DNA of 64,000 nt from Acorus gramineus (GCA_030737835.1 CM060853.1:19898895-19962894), one strand, 5' to 3'; shown: positions 31,603-43,589, numbered from the stretch's first letter. Numbers and translations are program-made. Notes: generated from the letters alone by a model not told the origin.

Positions 31603-34083
31603 CAGATGATATCCAAGATTAAATCCATACTCGTTTTTGCACAGAGAGGCTGGCAAACTAACATAATTGGTTATATGAGGTTGCCAAAGACAAAAAAATA
31701 AAATAAAAATTCAAAGGATTTTCACCATTCCTTCATATCAAATTTAATTTTTTTTCCTTTTTTTTTGGTATACAATATATCAAATTTAATTTTTAAAATG
31801 TATATGTGATCCAGACACCACTAAACTAGAATCCAATTCCCGGGAAATAATTTAAAAAATTTCAAAGAAAAGAGAATGTGCAAGTCCATCTGCAAATAAT
31901 AAATCATGCATACATATGCATCTGAAATTTTGTAACAATTAATGATCCTTTTCATGATCAACATTTAAATGTATAACTTACCAAAAAAAACATTTAAATG
32001 TATAAGAAATCTGTAATATTCCACAGTTCAGCTCTTTTACTCTAAATTTCATATTCACTAAATATGTCCAAGTTGTATGTTTCAATTTTTTAGTTGCTTG
32101 CATGCTTATCTCACATGCGGTCTGGTGTTACATTACATTTCACCTGACGATTATATTTTTGTTTGATAAATCTTGTAATTTAATTTTTTTGCCTAATTAA
32201 ATGAATATTTATGTAGATTGGGTGCCCGATGCATTAGTGGAGCGATTAGACCATCAAAAATAGTCTAGGAAACAAAAGAGCAATTAAATGCCATTTTTTT
32301 GGTCAAATTCTTTCATTAAATTAATTAAATAAGTAAATGTATCATTTATGTAAATAATTTACAGGGTTTTCTTTCTTACCACAAATATCAGAATTGAATG
32401 CCAGCAATTTTGATTGTTTTGTAGAATATCATAATAAGTGGCTACTATATTTATTTAATATTTTCTATTTTTAGTAAATTTTTTATATGGCTTAATTAGG
32501 TTTCTAATCAGATTTGATTGAGTCCATATTATGTGGAAAACCTGTCACGGTAAATTGTTTTTTTTATCAACAAAATTGAAGTTTCTTCTCACTTCCTCTC
32601 TCTTGAAAGGTTGTGTAAGATCTTGACACATATCAGATCTTCTTATCATTCTTCAGTGTTAGATATATACATATTATATAATTCACCTTATTATATATTA
32701 ATTTTATGAAGACATATAATGCTTTATTTCATGAATCATACGTTTTCTTTTTTTAATAATCAAAGTACATAGGAAGTGTCTTTCCATTAGATTGTCCATA
32801 ATATTAAAGCATTGTTACAAGCAGTTTTTTTTACAGCCCAAAATACAATCCCATATATCTTGTTAGCCATCCAGAAATGTATATACCTTCTTAGGTGAGT
32901 TATATGCATCGATAAAAAAAATTTACATATGCTAAAAATGGATTCATTAAATTTTAAATGGAACGATATACATTTTTCATTAAAACATATATTTTATTAG
33001 ACGATGTTTACTAATTTTAAAAAATTAAAACTTTTGTGGCAGGTTAAGACAGTCCACGTGATTCCTAGGGTTAGTTTGGTAAGGAGTTAAGGTTTTAAGG
33101 ATAAGATGTTCTAATTTTAAAGGATAAAAATTTCATCAATTTTGTTCATATTTATATTTCTCAAAATTGAGATAAAAAATTAAGATAAATATTATCCCAA
33201 TTTTTAGGTGAACAAAATATCTCAATTTTTTAAAAATTAATACAACTGTACACAATTTATCCCAATTATTTTTTTATACCAAACAAAGATAAGCTATCTT
33301 CTTAATCACTTATCTCACCTCTTATCCCTTGTCACCCCCATCTCTAACAATTACCCGGATGTTATTCACAAAATAAGTACAACTCATGCTACGTCCACTG
33401 GATGAACATGTTCGGCCACTTGTCCAGAACAACTCCCAAAAATAAGCTACTGACTGAATTGAATTCTCTGGACTCTAGTTACCCTTGACTTCAGGCTCAA
33501 TTAACTTGCATGGTCAAATGTTAAGCTTGCTAGCTGCCATTATTATATAATAGCGATTAGGGGCAATCCTAAATCACTACTCTTTATTATATAATTTCTT
33601 AGACTTCAGCTTCATCCACATGAATCAAGGGCAATATCCCTTTTTTTCCCTTTATTTAAGGCTGAAAATAAGTCTTATATGCAGTGCAAATTATAACCTA
33701 AACCATGAAAATACAGCTTTTGGTAGTTTTGTTCTCCATTATACAGCAACTGTTTCTTCACCCTAAATTATCATCTTCCGAATTAATTAATTTTGATTTG
33801 TAAAAATCCTGACTAATTAGCATGGCATTGAACACAGGAATTTGATTTGACAATATTCGTGAGTTCAATATATGACATGCACTTCTAATACTGTGTATCC
33901 CCAGTAAACATTATGAATAAATGACTTTATCTATAGGAATTAGCACATATTGTTTCCTTAGCAGAATGTGTATCAAGTGACCGAAAAGAAAATGATTTTA
34001 TGTAATTTAGATTTTACATAACAAGCTGATATTGACCAAAAAAAAAAAGAACTTAGATGCATGGCGTGTACTTCATGAGATAT

Positions 34084-34130
34084 GTTGTTACGAGGAAGTT
34101 TACAAGTCGTTATTATATGTAGTACTGGCA
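34084..34130 (+). promoter_or_regulatory. Conserved ~50-bp promoter block of GRP-6 (direct orientation)
   Basis: GTTGTTACGAGGAAGTTTAC followed by AAGTCGTTATTATATGTAG. The same block in the same orientation starts at 38418 (GRP-7) and 42749 (GRP-8); shorter versions precede GRP-3, -4 and -5. It is inverted before GRP-11 and GRP-13. Confidence 0.6.
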
Positions 34131-34249
34131 AGATAAATAATGATATTCTCTTACACTACTTGATCATCTCAATGCAAACAACTGGCAATGCATCGTAATC
34201 TTCTTGACTTTGAATTTTTGGGAGGCTTTAAACAGTGCTGAACAACTGC

Positions 34250-34257
34250 TATAAATA
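34250..34257 (+). promoter_or_regulatory. TATA box of GRP-6
   Basis: TATAAATA, 75 bp before the start codon. CTTGACTTTGAATTTT, which holds a TTGAC W-box-type core, lies about 45 bp upstream. Confidence 0.82.
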
Positions 34258-34324
34258 CCACCCCACATTGTATTGCCAGTTCTCATCACAAACAATTATC
34301 TTCTTTATATATAGCATTTTCAAA

Positions 34325-34912
34325 ATGGCAACTTCAAAAGTAGTGAGTGTTGCATTTCTCGTCCTGCTACTTGTGGGGCTCTCCTCCGCCACTAGGACCT
34401 TAACGGCCTATGTGAGCGGAAGCGGTGAAGGTGGTGGTGGAGGTGGCGGAGGTGGTAGCGATGGGTACGGCTCCGGTTCCGGCTCTGGTTCCGGTTCCGG
34501 TTCCGGCTATAGCTACAGGGGTGGAGTGGAGGCGAGTGGGAGTGGAAATGGAGGTGGTGGTGGCGGTGGAGGCGGATCATACGGTGGGTTCGGCTCCGGT
34601 TCTGGTGCAGGTGGTGGATCTGGCTCAGGTTCAGCCTCTGTGAGTGGCCGTGGTGGCGCGTCCGCTTATGGAAGTGGTGGAGGTGGTGGCGGAGGTGGTG
34701 GATCCGGATCATATGATGGGTCTGGGAGTGGCTCTGGGTCTGGGTCTGGGTCCGGGTCCGGATCCGCATATGCTGGCCGAGGTGGTGCATACGCCAGTGG
34801 GAGTGGAAATGGTAGTGGAGAAGGTGGTGGGTCCGGCTATGGTGGCTCGGGCTCAGGGTCTGGGTCTGGCAGTGGAAGTGGATCTGGATACGCCTACGGT
34901 GGACGCCCTTAA
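34325..34912 (+). CDS. GRP-6, secreted glycine-rich protein (195 aa)
   Basis: The start at 34325 (MATSKVVSV) follows the TATA box by 75 bp; the frame is open upstream only from a GTG before the TATA box. Signal peptide to A22, then TRTLTAYVSGSGEGG. Modules: poly-Gly, SDGYGSG(GS)n, YSYRGGVEASGSGN, poly-Gly, SYGGFGSGSGAGGG, SASVSGRGGASAYGSG, poly-Gly. Then SGSYDGSG(GS)n, YAGRGGAYASGSGNGSGEGG and (GS)n-YAYGGRP. There is no proline island; SYDGSG takes its place. The encoded protein is identical to GRP-7. AATAAA at 35030-35035. Confidence 0.9.
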   Translation: MATSKVVSVAFLVLLLVGLSSATRTLTAYVSGSGEGGGGGGGGGSDGYGSGSGSGSGSGSGYSYRGGVEASGSGNGGGGGGGGGSYGGFGSGSGAGGGSGSGSASVSGRGGASAYGSGGGGGGGGGSGSYDGSGSGSGSGSGSGSGSAYAGRGGAYASGSGNGSGEGGGSGYGGSGSGSGSGSGSGSGYAYGGRP

Positions 34913-36378
34913 GTTGACATGAAACGGTAATAAATTGTTATGTAATAAATTACTTGTTATGTAATAAAAGAAGCCTCGGTGCTTTGAAGTGGATGACTTT
35001 GTAATCTAGTTCAATAATATTTGTGATGGAATAAAAAGTGTTGTTGTTAATTTGTGCTTTGCAATAATAGATGCATAATTTTTATGGTCTTAACATGTTT
35101 CGATATTTTTTTTGAAATATATATGTATTTATTATGAAATATATATTTTTTTTTAAAATGAAATACATATTCAAATAAATTAAATGCAAACATATACACA
35201 CACGCCGCTCACTTAATCATATTTATACTCAATTATAGATCTTATATGCTCGTCAGATACAGCAAAAATGAATCCATATCAAACTATACAGCTCAAATGC
35301 AACAATAAAGGAAATTAATAGCCAGGCAGCCCATCGAGCTTGATCCAATGATGTGTATGGAATGCCTGAAAGAAACCATCCGCACTATAGTTGTAGCTAC
35401 AACTAATCCTGTTGATTTAATCATTGTAATTTTACATCTCTAGACAAATTGTTAATAGCATTTAATTTTTTCACATTTTTCACATGATTATATTTTTGTT
35501 AGATAAATCTTGTAATATATTTTTTTACCTAATTAAGCGGCTATTGATGCAGATCGGGTGGCCGACACGTTAGTGGACCAAAAATAATATAGGAGACAAA
35601 AGAGCATTTAAATGTCATTTTTTAGTCAAATTCTTTAACTAAATCCATTTAATAAGTAAATTTATAGTTATGCTAATAATATGCAGGGATTTTTTTTCTT
35701 TCCACAAATATCAAAATTGAATGTCATAAATTTTGACTATTTTGTAGAATATCATAATAAGTGGCTATTATATTTATTTAATATTTCATCATTTTAGTAA
35801 ATTTTATATATGGCTTATTTATGTTTCTAATCAGATTTGTTTGAGTCCATTTAGATAATCTGTCACTGCATATTATCCTTTTTAATAATAAAATTGAAGT
35901 TTCGTCTCATCTTCCTCTCTCCTAAAAGGTTATGCAAGATCTTGACATATATCAGATCTTTTTATCATGCTTCTGTTGCGTTAAATACATGCATATTATA
36001 TAATTCACCTTATTATATATTCATTTATGAAGATAATTCTTTATTTCATGAATTGTACGTTTTTTTTAAATAATTAAGGTATGTAGGAAGTGTCTTTCTA
36101 TGAGATTGTCTATAATATTAAGCATTATTACATGCAATTCTTTTTACAGCCTAAAATACAATCTCATATATCTTGTTAGTCATTTGGAGAAGTATATACC
36201 ACCTTAGGTGAGGTATATACCTTGATAAAAAAAATTATATTTGTTAAAAATTAATCCATTAAATTTAAAATGGGCAATGTACATTTTTCATGAAAACATA
36301 TGTTTCATTAGACATGTTTACTAATTTTAAAAAATTAAAACTTTTGTGGGCTGTCTATGATACTATCGTGATTCCTAA
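34913..36378. other. Intergenic DNA of tandem unit 1
   Basis: 3' flank of GRP-6 and AT-rich DNA nearly identical to 39246-40703. No gene recognised. Confidence 0.6.
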
Positions 36379-37722
36379 GGGGGTGTTTGGGTAGGGGGAT
36401 AGGGGAGGAATAGGTGTGAATAGAGGAGAATAAGCAAAGAAAATGTGTTTGGGTAGAAAGAATAAGTAGGTATAGCTATGAAGAATGAGATGAGAATAAA
36501 TTAGTACTTATATTCCAGGTTTTCCATTAAATTATGTTATTCCTCCATTGGTATAAAAGGATCCACCTATCAAATCACATGTTATCACATCAAATAACAT
36601 GTCATCACCTTTTATACATCAATTGAACGACATGTTATATTAACTTTTTACACATTATTCACATTTTATTCTTCATCAACTAAATAACTCAACTTTATTA
36701 CTATGTTTCCCAATGAGAATAATAAAAAAACACAACCAAACAGAAAATCACTTATTCCATTTGTAGGAGGTGAAAATGTGCTCTTCCTCGTATAGGCCGG
36801 ACTCGAGGACGGTCCAGGCTTGGTTTGGGTAGATCCGTTAAGAGACAACGATGAGGGTCCGCAGTAGATCGATTGACGGGATTTTTGTCTACACTAACCT
36901 GATGTAACTCAGGTTATCTACGTACTCTTGTTAAGAGATCAAACTACATGTAGTTCCTCTTTTGGTGGGATCTCATACCAAAAGTGGTGCAGTCCAAAGA
37001 AACACTGACGATCAAGTCAAATCTCCATTAAAATGTGATTTTAAACTTGAGTATAGGGTCCTTTAGAGAAGAAGAAGAAGTATCCTGTGGTGAAGGGGAT
37101 ACCCCTCTATAAATAGGGGGAATCGGTGTGTCTATTATGTTATGGAAGTGTGAGGGTAGCGTGAGAGAGAATCTTCCACGTGACTCTTGGATCGTTCGAC
37201 ACGTGAGATCTTGGGGTTCAGCGCCTCATAGCCGTTTTCTGACAGGTTGTTACAGCCATTGTGTTAGATAATATTCCTTAGGTTTCCTTGTAATTTCACT
37301 AGCACTTGTGTTGTACATGTGAGAGTTCCTCGTATTAGGTCGGGCCTTGTGATCTGATTGCTTCAAACCAGAGCATGTAAGAATTATCATCGAATGCTCA
37401 GACTGTGCTAGTGGTCTGACCTGAGGTGCTGCTCTGCCTAATCCGAGCTGACATCATAAGCCAATGTGGACCTTTGTCTAAAATAGGCCTCTATGCTGAG
37501 GCACTTTTATCTGAGATGGCCTTCAATTAATGGATTAAGCATTACTTGAAATGGGCCATTACACACAGGTGAGTCCGCTCTTATCATAACTTTAATCTAT
37601 TATGTTAAAGTCTTGTACTTTTATTCTCTATTCGGGAGAGATTGATTCTTTCTCTTATTTCATTGATAAAGTTATTTATCCAATGAATAGGCATAATCTC
37701 CATAACTCCCAAAACGGACACT
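36379..37722. mobile_element. PIF/Harbinger-like element with LTR-like core (unit 1)
   Basis: Starts GGGGGTGTTTGGGTAGGGGG after TAA (36376-36378); the right end, read inward, is AGTGTCCGTTTTGGGAG and is followed by TAA (37723-37725). The inverted ends are imperfect, but TAA duplication and the GTGTTTGGG end fit this superfamily. The core from about 36780 to 37570 looks like an LTR: TATA-like CTCTATAAATAGGGGG near 37115 and a GT-rich stretch after it. It may be a solo LTR nested in a MITE; no 5-bp duplication was found to prove this. Confidence 0.45.
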
Positions 37723-38582
37723 TAATATTATTTGGGTCCTAACATTTTGCCCCATAATATCCTCCAACTCACGCTACGCCCAGTGGATGGATATGTTCCA
37801 GTTGTCCAGAACAACTCTCCAAAGTAAGCCACTGACTGAATTGAAGTCTCTAGAGTACTCTAATTACCCTTGACTTGACAAATTGCAGCCTCAATTAACA
37901 GGTCAAATGTTAAGTCGTTGCCATTTATTATACTAGCGATTAAGAGCACGCCTAATTCACTACTCTATATATTATAATTTCTTAGACTTCAATTCATCCA
38001 CATGAATCAAGGACAATATCCCTAATTTTTTTCTCCTTTATGTAAGGCTGACAATATGTCTTATATTTAGTTCAAATTATAACCTAGCTAAACCATAAAC
38101 CTGCAGCTTTTGGTAGTTCTGTTCTCCTTTACACAGCAACTGTTTCTTGACCCTAAATTATCATCTTCCGAATTAATTAATTGTAATATGTAACCAATCC
38201 TGACTAATTAATATGGCATTAATTCAAAACAGGAATATGATTTGACAATATTGGTGAGTTCAATATATGAGACACTTCTAAATACTGTGTATCAAGTAAA
38301 CATTATGAAGAAATGATGACTTTATATATAGCAATTAGCACATATTGTTTCCTTAGCAGAATGTTTAGCAAGAAAAAAAAAAGAACTTAGTTGCATGGCG
38401 TGTACTTCATGAGATATGTTGTTACGAGGAAGTTTACAAGTCGTTATTATATGTAGTACTGGCAAGATAAATAATGATATTCTCTTACACTACTCGATCA
38501 TCTCAAAGCAAACAACTGGCAATGCATCGTAATCTTCTTGACTTTGAATTTTGGGAGGCTTTAAACAGTGCTGAACAACTGC
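37723..38582. other. GRP-7 upstream region
   Basis: No gene. Contains the far module (ATGAATCAAGG...TTCAAATTATAACC, ~37983-38090), the direct-orientation block from 38418, AACTGGCAATGCATCG and CTTGACTTTGAATTTT. Confidence 0.6.
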
Positions 38583-38590
38583 TATAAATA
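38583..38590 (+). promoter_or_regulatory. TATA box of GRP-7
   Basis: TATAAATA, 75 bp before the start codon; proximal promoter almost identical to GRP-6. Confidence 0.82.
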
Positions 38591-38657
38591 CCACCCCACA
38601 TTGTATTGCCAGTTCTCATCACAAACAATTATCTTCTTTATATATAGCATTTTCAAA

Positions 38658-39245
38658 ATGGCAACTTCAAAAGTAGTGAGTGTTGCATTTCTCGTCCTGC
38701 TACTTGTGGGGCTCTCCTCCGCCACTAGGACCTTAACGGCCTATGTGAGCGGAAGCGGTGAAGGTGGTGGTGGAGGTGGCGGAGGTGGTAGCGATGGGTA
38801 CGGCTCCGGTTCCGGCTCTGGTTCCGGTTCCGGTTCCGGCTATAGCTACAGGGGTGGAGTGGAGGCGAGTGGGAGTGGAAATGGAGGTGGTGGTGGCGGT
38901 GGAGGCGGATCATACGGTGGATTCGGCTCCGGTTCTGGTGCAGGTGGTGGATCTGGCTCAGGTTCAGCCTCTGTGAGTGGCCGTGGTGGCGCGTCCGCTT
39001 ATGGAAGTGGTGGAGGTGGTGGCGGAGGTGGTGGATCCGGATCATATGATGGGTCTGGGAGTGGCTCTGGGTCTGGGTCTGGGTCCGGGTCCGGATCCGC
39101 ATATGCTGGCCGAGGTGGTGCATACGCCAGTGGGAGTGGAAATGGTAGTGGAGAAGGTGGTGGGTCCGGCTATGGTGGCTCGGGCTCAGGGTCTGGGTCT
39201 GGCAGTGGAAGTGGATCTGGATACGCCTACGGTGGACGCCCTTAA
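38658..39245 (+). CDS. GRP-7, secreted glycine-rich protein identical to GRP-6 (195 aa)
   Basis: Encodes the same 195 residues as GRP-6 with only silent differences noticed (GGTGGATTCGG here, GGTGGGTTCGG in GRP-6). The start was chosen on the same grounds. The lack of any replacement or repeat-length change in such slippage-prone sequence points to very recent duplication or gene conversion. AATAAA at 39363-39368. Confidence 0.9.
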   Translation: MATSKVVSVAFLVLLLVGLSSATRTLTAYVSGSGEGGGGGGGGGSDGYGSGSGSGSGSGSGYSYRGGVEASGSGNGGGGGGGGGSYGGFGSGSGAGGGSGSGSASVSGRGGASAYGSGGGGGGGGGSGSYDGSGSGSGSGSGSGSGSAYAGRGGAYASGSGNGSGEGGGSGYGGSGSGSGSGSGSGSGYAYGGRP

Positions 39246-40703
39246 GTTGACATGAAACGGTAATAAATTGTTATGTAATAAATTACTTGTTATGTAATAA
39301 AAGAAGCCTCAGTGCTTTGAAGTGGATGACTTTGTAATCTAGTTCAATAATATTTGTGATGGAATAAAAAGTGTTGTTAATTTGTGCTTTGCAATAATAG
39401 ATGCATAATTTTTATGGTCTTAACATGTTTCGATATTTTTTTTGAAATATATATGTATTTATTATGAAATATATATTTAAAAAAAAATAAAATACATATT
39501 CAAATAAATTAAATGCAAACATATACACACACGCCGCTCACTTAATCATATTTATACTTAATTATAGATCTTATATGCTCATCAGATACAGCAAAAATGT
39601 ATCCCCATCAAACTATACAGCTCAAATCCAACAATAGAGGAAATTAGCAGCCAGGCAGCTGATCGAGCTTGATGCAATGATGTGTATGGAATGCCTGAAA
39701 GAAACCATCCGCACTATAGTTGTAGCTACAACTAATCCTGATGGTTTAATCATTGTAATTTTACATCTCTAGACAAATTGTTAATAGCATTTAATTTTTT
39801 CACATTTTTCACGTGATTATATTTTTGTTAGATAAATCTTGTAATATATTTTTTTACCTAATTAAGCGGCTATTGATGCAGATCGGGTGGCCGACACGTT
39901 AGTGGACCAAAAATAATATAGGAGACAAAAGAGCATTTAAATGTCATTTTTTAGTCAAATTCTTTAACTAAATCCATTTAATAAGTAAATTTATAGTTAT
40001 GCTAATAATATGCAGGGATTTTTTTTCTTTCCACAAATATCAAAATTGAATGTCATAAATTTTGACTATTTTGTAGAATATATAAGTGGCTATTATATTT
40101 ATTTAATATTTCATCATTTTAGTAAATTTTATATATGGCTTATTTATGTTTCTAATCAGATTTGTTTGAGTCCATTTAGATAATCTGTCACTGCAGATTA
40201 TCTTTTTTAATAATAAAATTGAAGTTTCGTCTCATCTTTCTCTCTCCTAAAAGGTTTTGCAAGATCTTGACACATATGAGATCTTTTTATCATTCTTCTG
40301 TTGCGTTAAATACATGCATATTATATAATTCACCTTATTATATATTCATTTATGAAGATAATTCTTTATTTCATGAATTGTACGTTTTTTTTAAATAATC
40401 AAAGTATGTAGGAAGTGTCTTTCTATGAGATTGTCTATAATATTAAGCATTATTACATGCAATTCTTTTTACAGCCTAAAATACAATCCCATATATCTTG
40501 TTAGTCATTTGGAGAAGTATATACCACCTTAGGTGAGGTATATACATTGATAAAAAAAATTATATTTGTTAAAAATTGATCCATTAAATTTAAAATGGAC
40601 AATATACATTTTTCATGAAAACATATGTTTCATTAGACATGTTTACTAATTTTAAAAAATTAAAACTTTTGTGGGCTGTCTATGATACTATCGTGATTCC
40701 TAA
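39246..40703. other. Intergenic DNA of tandem unit 2
   Basis: Near-copy of 34913-36378; no gene. Confidence 0.6.
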
Positions 40704-42053
40704 GGGGGTGTTTGGGTAGGGGGATAGGGGAGGAATAGGTGTGAATAGAGGAGAATAAGCAAAGAAAATGTGTTTGGGTAGAAAGAATAAGTAGGTATAG
40801 CAATGAAGAATGAGATGAGAATAAACTAGTACTTATATTCCAGGTTTTCCATTAAATTATGTTATTCCTCCATTGGTATAAAAGGATCCACCTATCAAAT
40901 CACATGTTATCACATCAAATAACATGTCATCACCTTTTATACATCAATTGAACGACATGTTATATTAACTTTTTACACATTATTCACATTTTATTCTTCA
41001 TCAACCAAATAACTCAACTTTATTACTATGTTTCCCAATGAGAATAACAAAAAAACACAACCAAACAGAAAATCACTTATTCCATTTGTAGGAGGTGAAA
41101 ATGTGCTCTTCCTCGTATAGGCTGGACTCGAGGATGGTCTAGGCTTGGTTTGGGTAGATTCGTTAAGAGACAACGATGAGGGTCCGCAGTAGATCGATTG
41201 ACGAGATTTTTGTCTACACTAACCTGACGTAACTCAGGTTATCTACGTACTCTTGTTAAGAGATCAAACTACATGTAGTTCCTCTTTTGGTGGGATCTCA
41301 TACCAAAAGTGGTGCAGTCCCAAGAAACACTGACGATCAAGTCAAATTTCCATTAAAATGTGATTTTAAACTTGAGTATAGGGTCTTTTGGAGAAGAAGA
41401 AGAAGAAGTATCCTGGGGTGAAGGGGATACCCCTCTATAAATAGGGGGAATCGGTGTGTCTATTATGTTATGAAAGTGTGATGGTAGCGTGAGAGAGAAT
41501 CTTCCACGTGACTCTTGGATCGTTCGACACGTGAGATCTTGGGGTTCAGCGCCTCATAGCCGTTTTCTGACAGTTTGTTACAGCCATTGTGTTAGATAAT
41601 ATTCCTTAGGTTTCCTTGTAATTTCACTAGCACTTGTGTTGTACATGTGAGAGGTCCTCGTATTAGGTCGGGCCCTGTGATCTGATTGCTTCAAACCAGA
41701 GCATGTAAGAATTATCATCGAATGCTCAGACTGTGCTAGTGGTCTGACCTGAGGTGCTGCTCTGCCTGATCCGAGGTGACGTCATAAGCCAATGTGGACC
41801 TTTGTCTAAAATAGGCCTCTATGCTGAGGCGGACTTTTATCTGAGATGGCCTTCAATTCATGGATTAAGCATTACTTGAAATGGGCCATTACACACAGGT
41901 GAGTCCGCTCTTTATCATAACTTTAATCTATTATGTTAAAGTCTTGTACTTTTATTCTCTATTCGGGAGAGATTGATTTTTTCTCTTATTTCATTGATAA
42001 AGTTATTTATTCATGGAATAGGCATAATCTCCGTAACTTTCAAAACGGACCCT
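40704..42053. mobile_element. PIF/Harbinger-like element with LTR-like core (unit 2)
   Basis: Duplicate of 36379-37722 carried along with the tandem unit, at the same position relative to the gene. TAA at 40701-40703 and 42054-42056. The right end here reads inward AGGGTCCGTTTTGAAAG, slightly different from unit 1. Confidence 0.45.
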
Positions 42054-42914
42054 TAATATTATTTGGGTCCTAACATTTTGCCCCATAATATCCTCCAACT
42101 CACGCTACGCCCAGTGGATGGATATGTTCCAGTTGTCCAGAACAACTCTCCAAAGTAAGCCACTGACTGAATTGAAGTCTCTAGAGTACTCTAATTACCC
42201 TTGACTTGACAAATTGCAGCCTCAATTAACAGGTCAAATGTTAAGTCGTTGCCATTTATTATACTAGCGATTAAGAGCACGCCTAATTCACTACTCTATA
42301 TATTATAATTTCTTAGACTTCAATTCATCCACATGAATCAAGGACAATATCCCTAATTTTTTTCTCCTTTATGTAAGGCTGACAATATGTCTTATATTTA
42401 GTTCAAATTATAACCTAGCTAAACCATAAACCTGCAGCTTTTGGTAGTTTTGTTCTCCATTACACAGCAACTGTTTCTTCACCCTAAATTATCATCTTCC
42501 GAATTAATTAATTGTAATATGTAACCAATCCTGACTAATTAATATGGCATTAATTCAAAACAGGAATATGATTTGACAATATTGGTGAGTTCAATATATG
42601 AGACACTTCTAAATACTGTGTATCAAGTAAACATTATGAAGAAATGATGACTTTATATATAGCAATTAGCACATATTGTTTCCTTAGCAGAATGTTTATC
42701 AAGAAAAAAAAAAGAACTTAGTTGCATGGCGTGTACTTCATGAGATATGTTGTTACGAGGAAGTTTACAAGTCGTTATTATATGTAGTACTGGCAAGATA
42801 AATAATGATATTCTCTTACACTACTCGATCATCTCAAAGCAAACAACTGGCAATGCATCGTAATCTTCTTGACTTTGAATTTTTGGGAGGCTTTAAACAG
42901 TGCTGAACAACTGC
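42054..42914. other. GRP-8 upstream region
   Basis: No gene. Same modules as for GRP-7: far module ~42322-42420, direct block from 42749, CTTGACTTTGAATTTTTG. Confidence 0.6.
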
Positions 42915-42922
42915 TATAAATA
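42915..42922 (+). promoter_or_regulatory. TATA box of GRP-8
   Basis: TATAAATA, 75 bp before the start codon. Confidence 0.82.
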
Positions 42923-42989
42923 CCACCCCACATTGTATTGCCAGTTCTCATCACAAACAATTATCTTCTTTATATATAGCATTTTCAAA

Positions 42990-43589
42990 ATGGCAACTTC
43001 AAAAGTAGTGAGTGTTGCATTTCTCGTCCTGTTACTTGTGGGGCTCTCCTCCGCCACTAGGACCTTAACGGCCTATGTGAGCGGAAGCGGTGAAGGTGGT
43101 GGTGGAGGTGGCGGAGGTGGTAGCGATGGGTACGGCTCCGGTTCCGGCTCTGGTTCCGGTTCCGGTTCCGGTTCCGGCTATAGCTACAGGGGTGGAGTGG
43201 AGGCGAGTGGGAGTGGAAATGGAGGTGGTGGTGGCGGTGGAGGCGGATCATACGGTGGATTCGGCTCCGGTTCTGGTGCAGGTGGTGGATCTGGCTCAGG
43301 TTCAGCCTCTGTGAGTGGCCGTGGTGGCGCGTCCGCTTATGGAAGTGGTGGAGGTGGTGGCGGAGGTGGTGGATCCGGATCATATGATGGGTCTGGGAGT
43401 GGCTCTGGGTCTGGGTCTGGGTCCGGGTCCGGGTCCGGATCCGCATATGCTGGCCGAGGTAGTGCATACGCCAGTGGGAGTGGAAATGGTAGTGGAGAAG
43501 GTGGTGGGTCCGGCTATGGTGGCTCGGGCTCAGGGTCTGGGTCTGGCAGTGGAAGTGGATCTGGATACGCCTACGGTGGACGCCCTTAA
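42990..43589 (+). CDS. GRP-8, secreted glycine-rich protein (199 aa)
   Basis: Third member of the triplication. It differs from GRP-6 and GRP-7 by two in-frame 6-bp (Gly-Ser) additions, one in the first (GS)n tract and one before SAYAGRG, and by one replacement (AGRGSAYAS against AGRGGAYAS). The signal peptide protein sequence is unchanged. AATAAA at 43683-43688. The 3' flank is more diverged than those of GRP-6 and GRP-7, marking the end of the near-identical segment. Confidence 0.9.
   Translation: MATSKVVSVAFLVLLLVGLSSATRTLTAYVSGSGEGGGGGGGGGSDGYGSGSGSGSGSGSGSGYSYRGGVEASGSGNGGGGGGGGGSYGGFGSGSGAGGGSGSGSASVSGRGGASAYGSGGGGGGGGGSGSYDGSGSGSGSGSGSGSGSGSAYAGRGSAYASGSGNGSGEGGGSGYGGSGSGSGSGSGSGSGYAYGGRP

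Larger units (their letters stand above)
31111..34249. other. Intergenic DNA upstream of GRP-6
   Basis: No gene. From ~32130 it is a diverged relative of the DNA before GRP-7 and GRP-8. The sequence after GTGATTCCTA (~33068) differs: about 275 bp of GGTTAGTTTGGTAAGG-type, AT-rich DNA here, against a ~1.35-kb element in the other two. Includes the far module near 33620-33690. Confidence 0.5.
34235..38567. repeat. 4.33-kb tandem unit 1 (GRP-6 and downstream)
   Basis: The unit, taken from an arbitrary point near the GRP-6 TATA box to the same point of GRP-7, recurs almost unchanged as 38568-42899. Only scattered substitutions and short indels are visible. GRP-8 continues it as a third, partial copy whose downstream DNA is more diverged and loses similarity near 44125. 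The near-identity of unit 1 reaches upstream to about 34050. This is the pattern left by recent unequal crossing-over. Confidence 0.85.
38568..42899. repeat. 4.33-kb tandem unit 2 (GRP-7 and downstream)
   Basis: Second copy of the unit at 34235-38567, including gene, 3' flank and nested mobile element. Confidence 0.85.

Noticed and set aside
31404..31664. 86-codon minus-strand frame with repeated IELHS-type residues
   Set aside because: It reads through a 21-bp tandem repeat, which has a length divisible by three and so stays open by chance.
34235..34324. N-terminal extensions beginning upstream of the TATA box in GRP-6, -7, -8, -11 and -13
   Set aside because: They start at GTG or another codon before the TATA box, so they would not be in the mRNA. 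The ATG followed by the common signal peptide is used.
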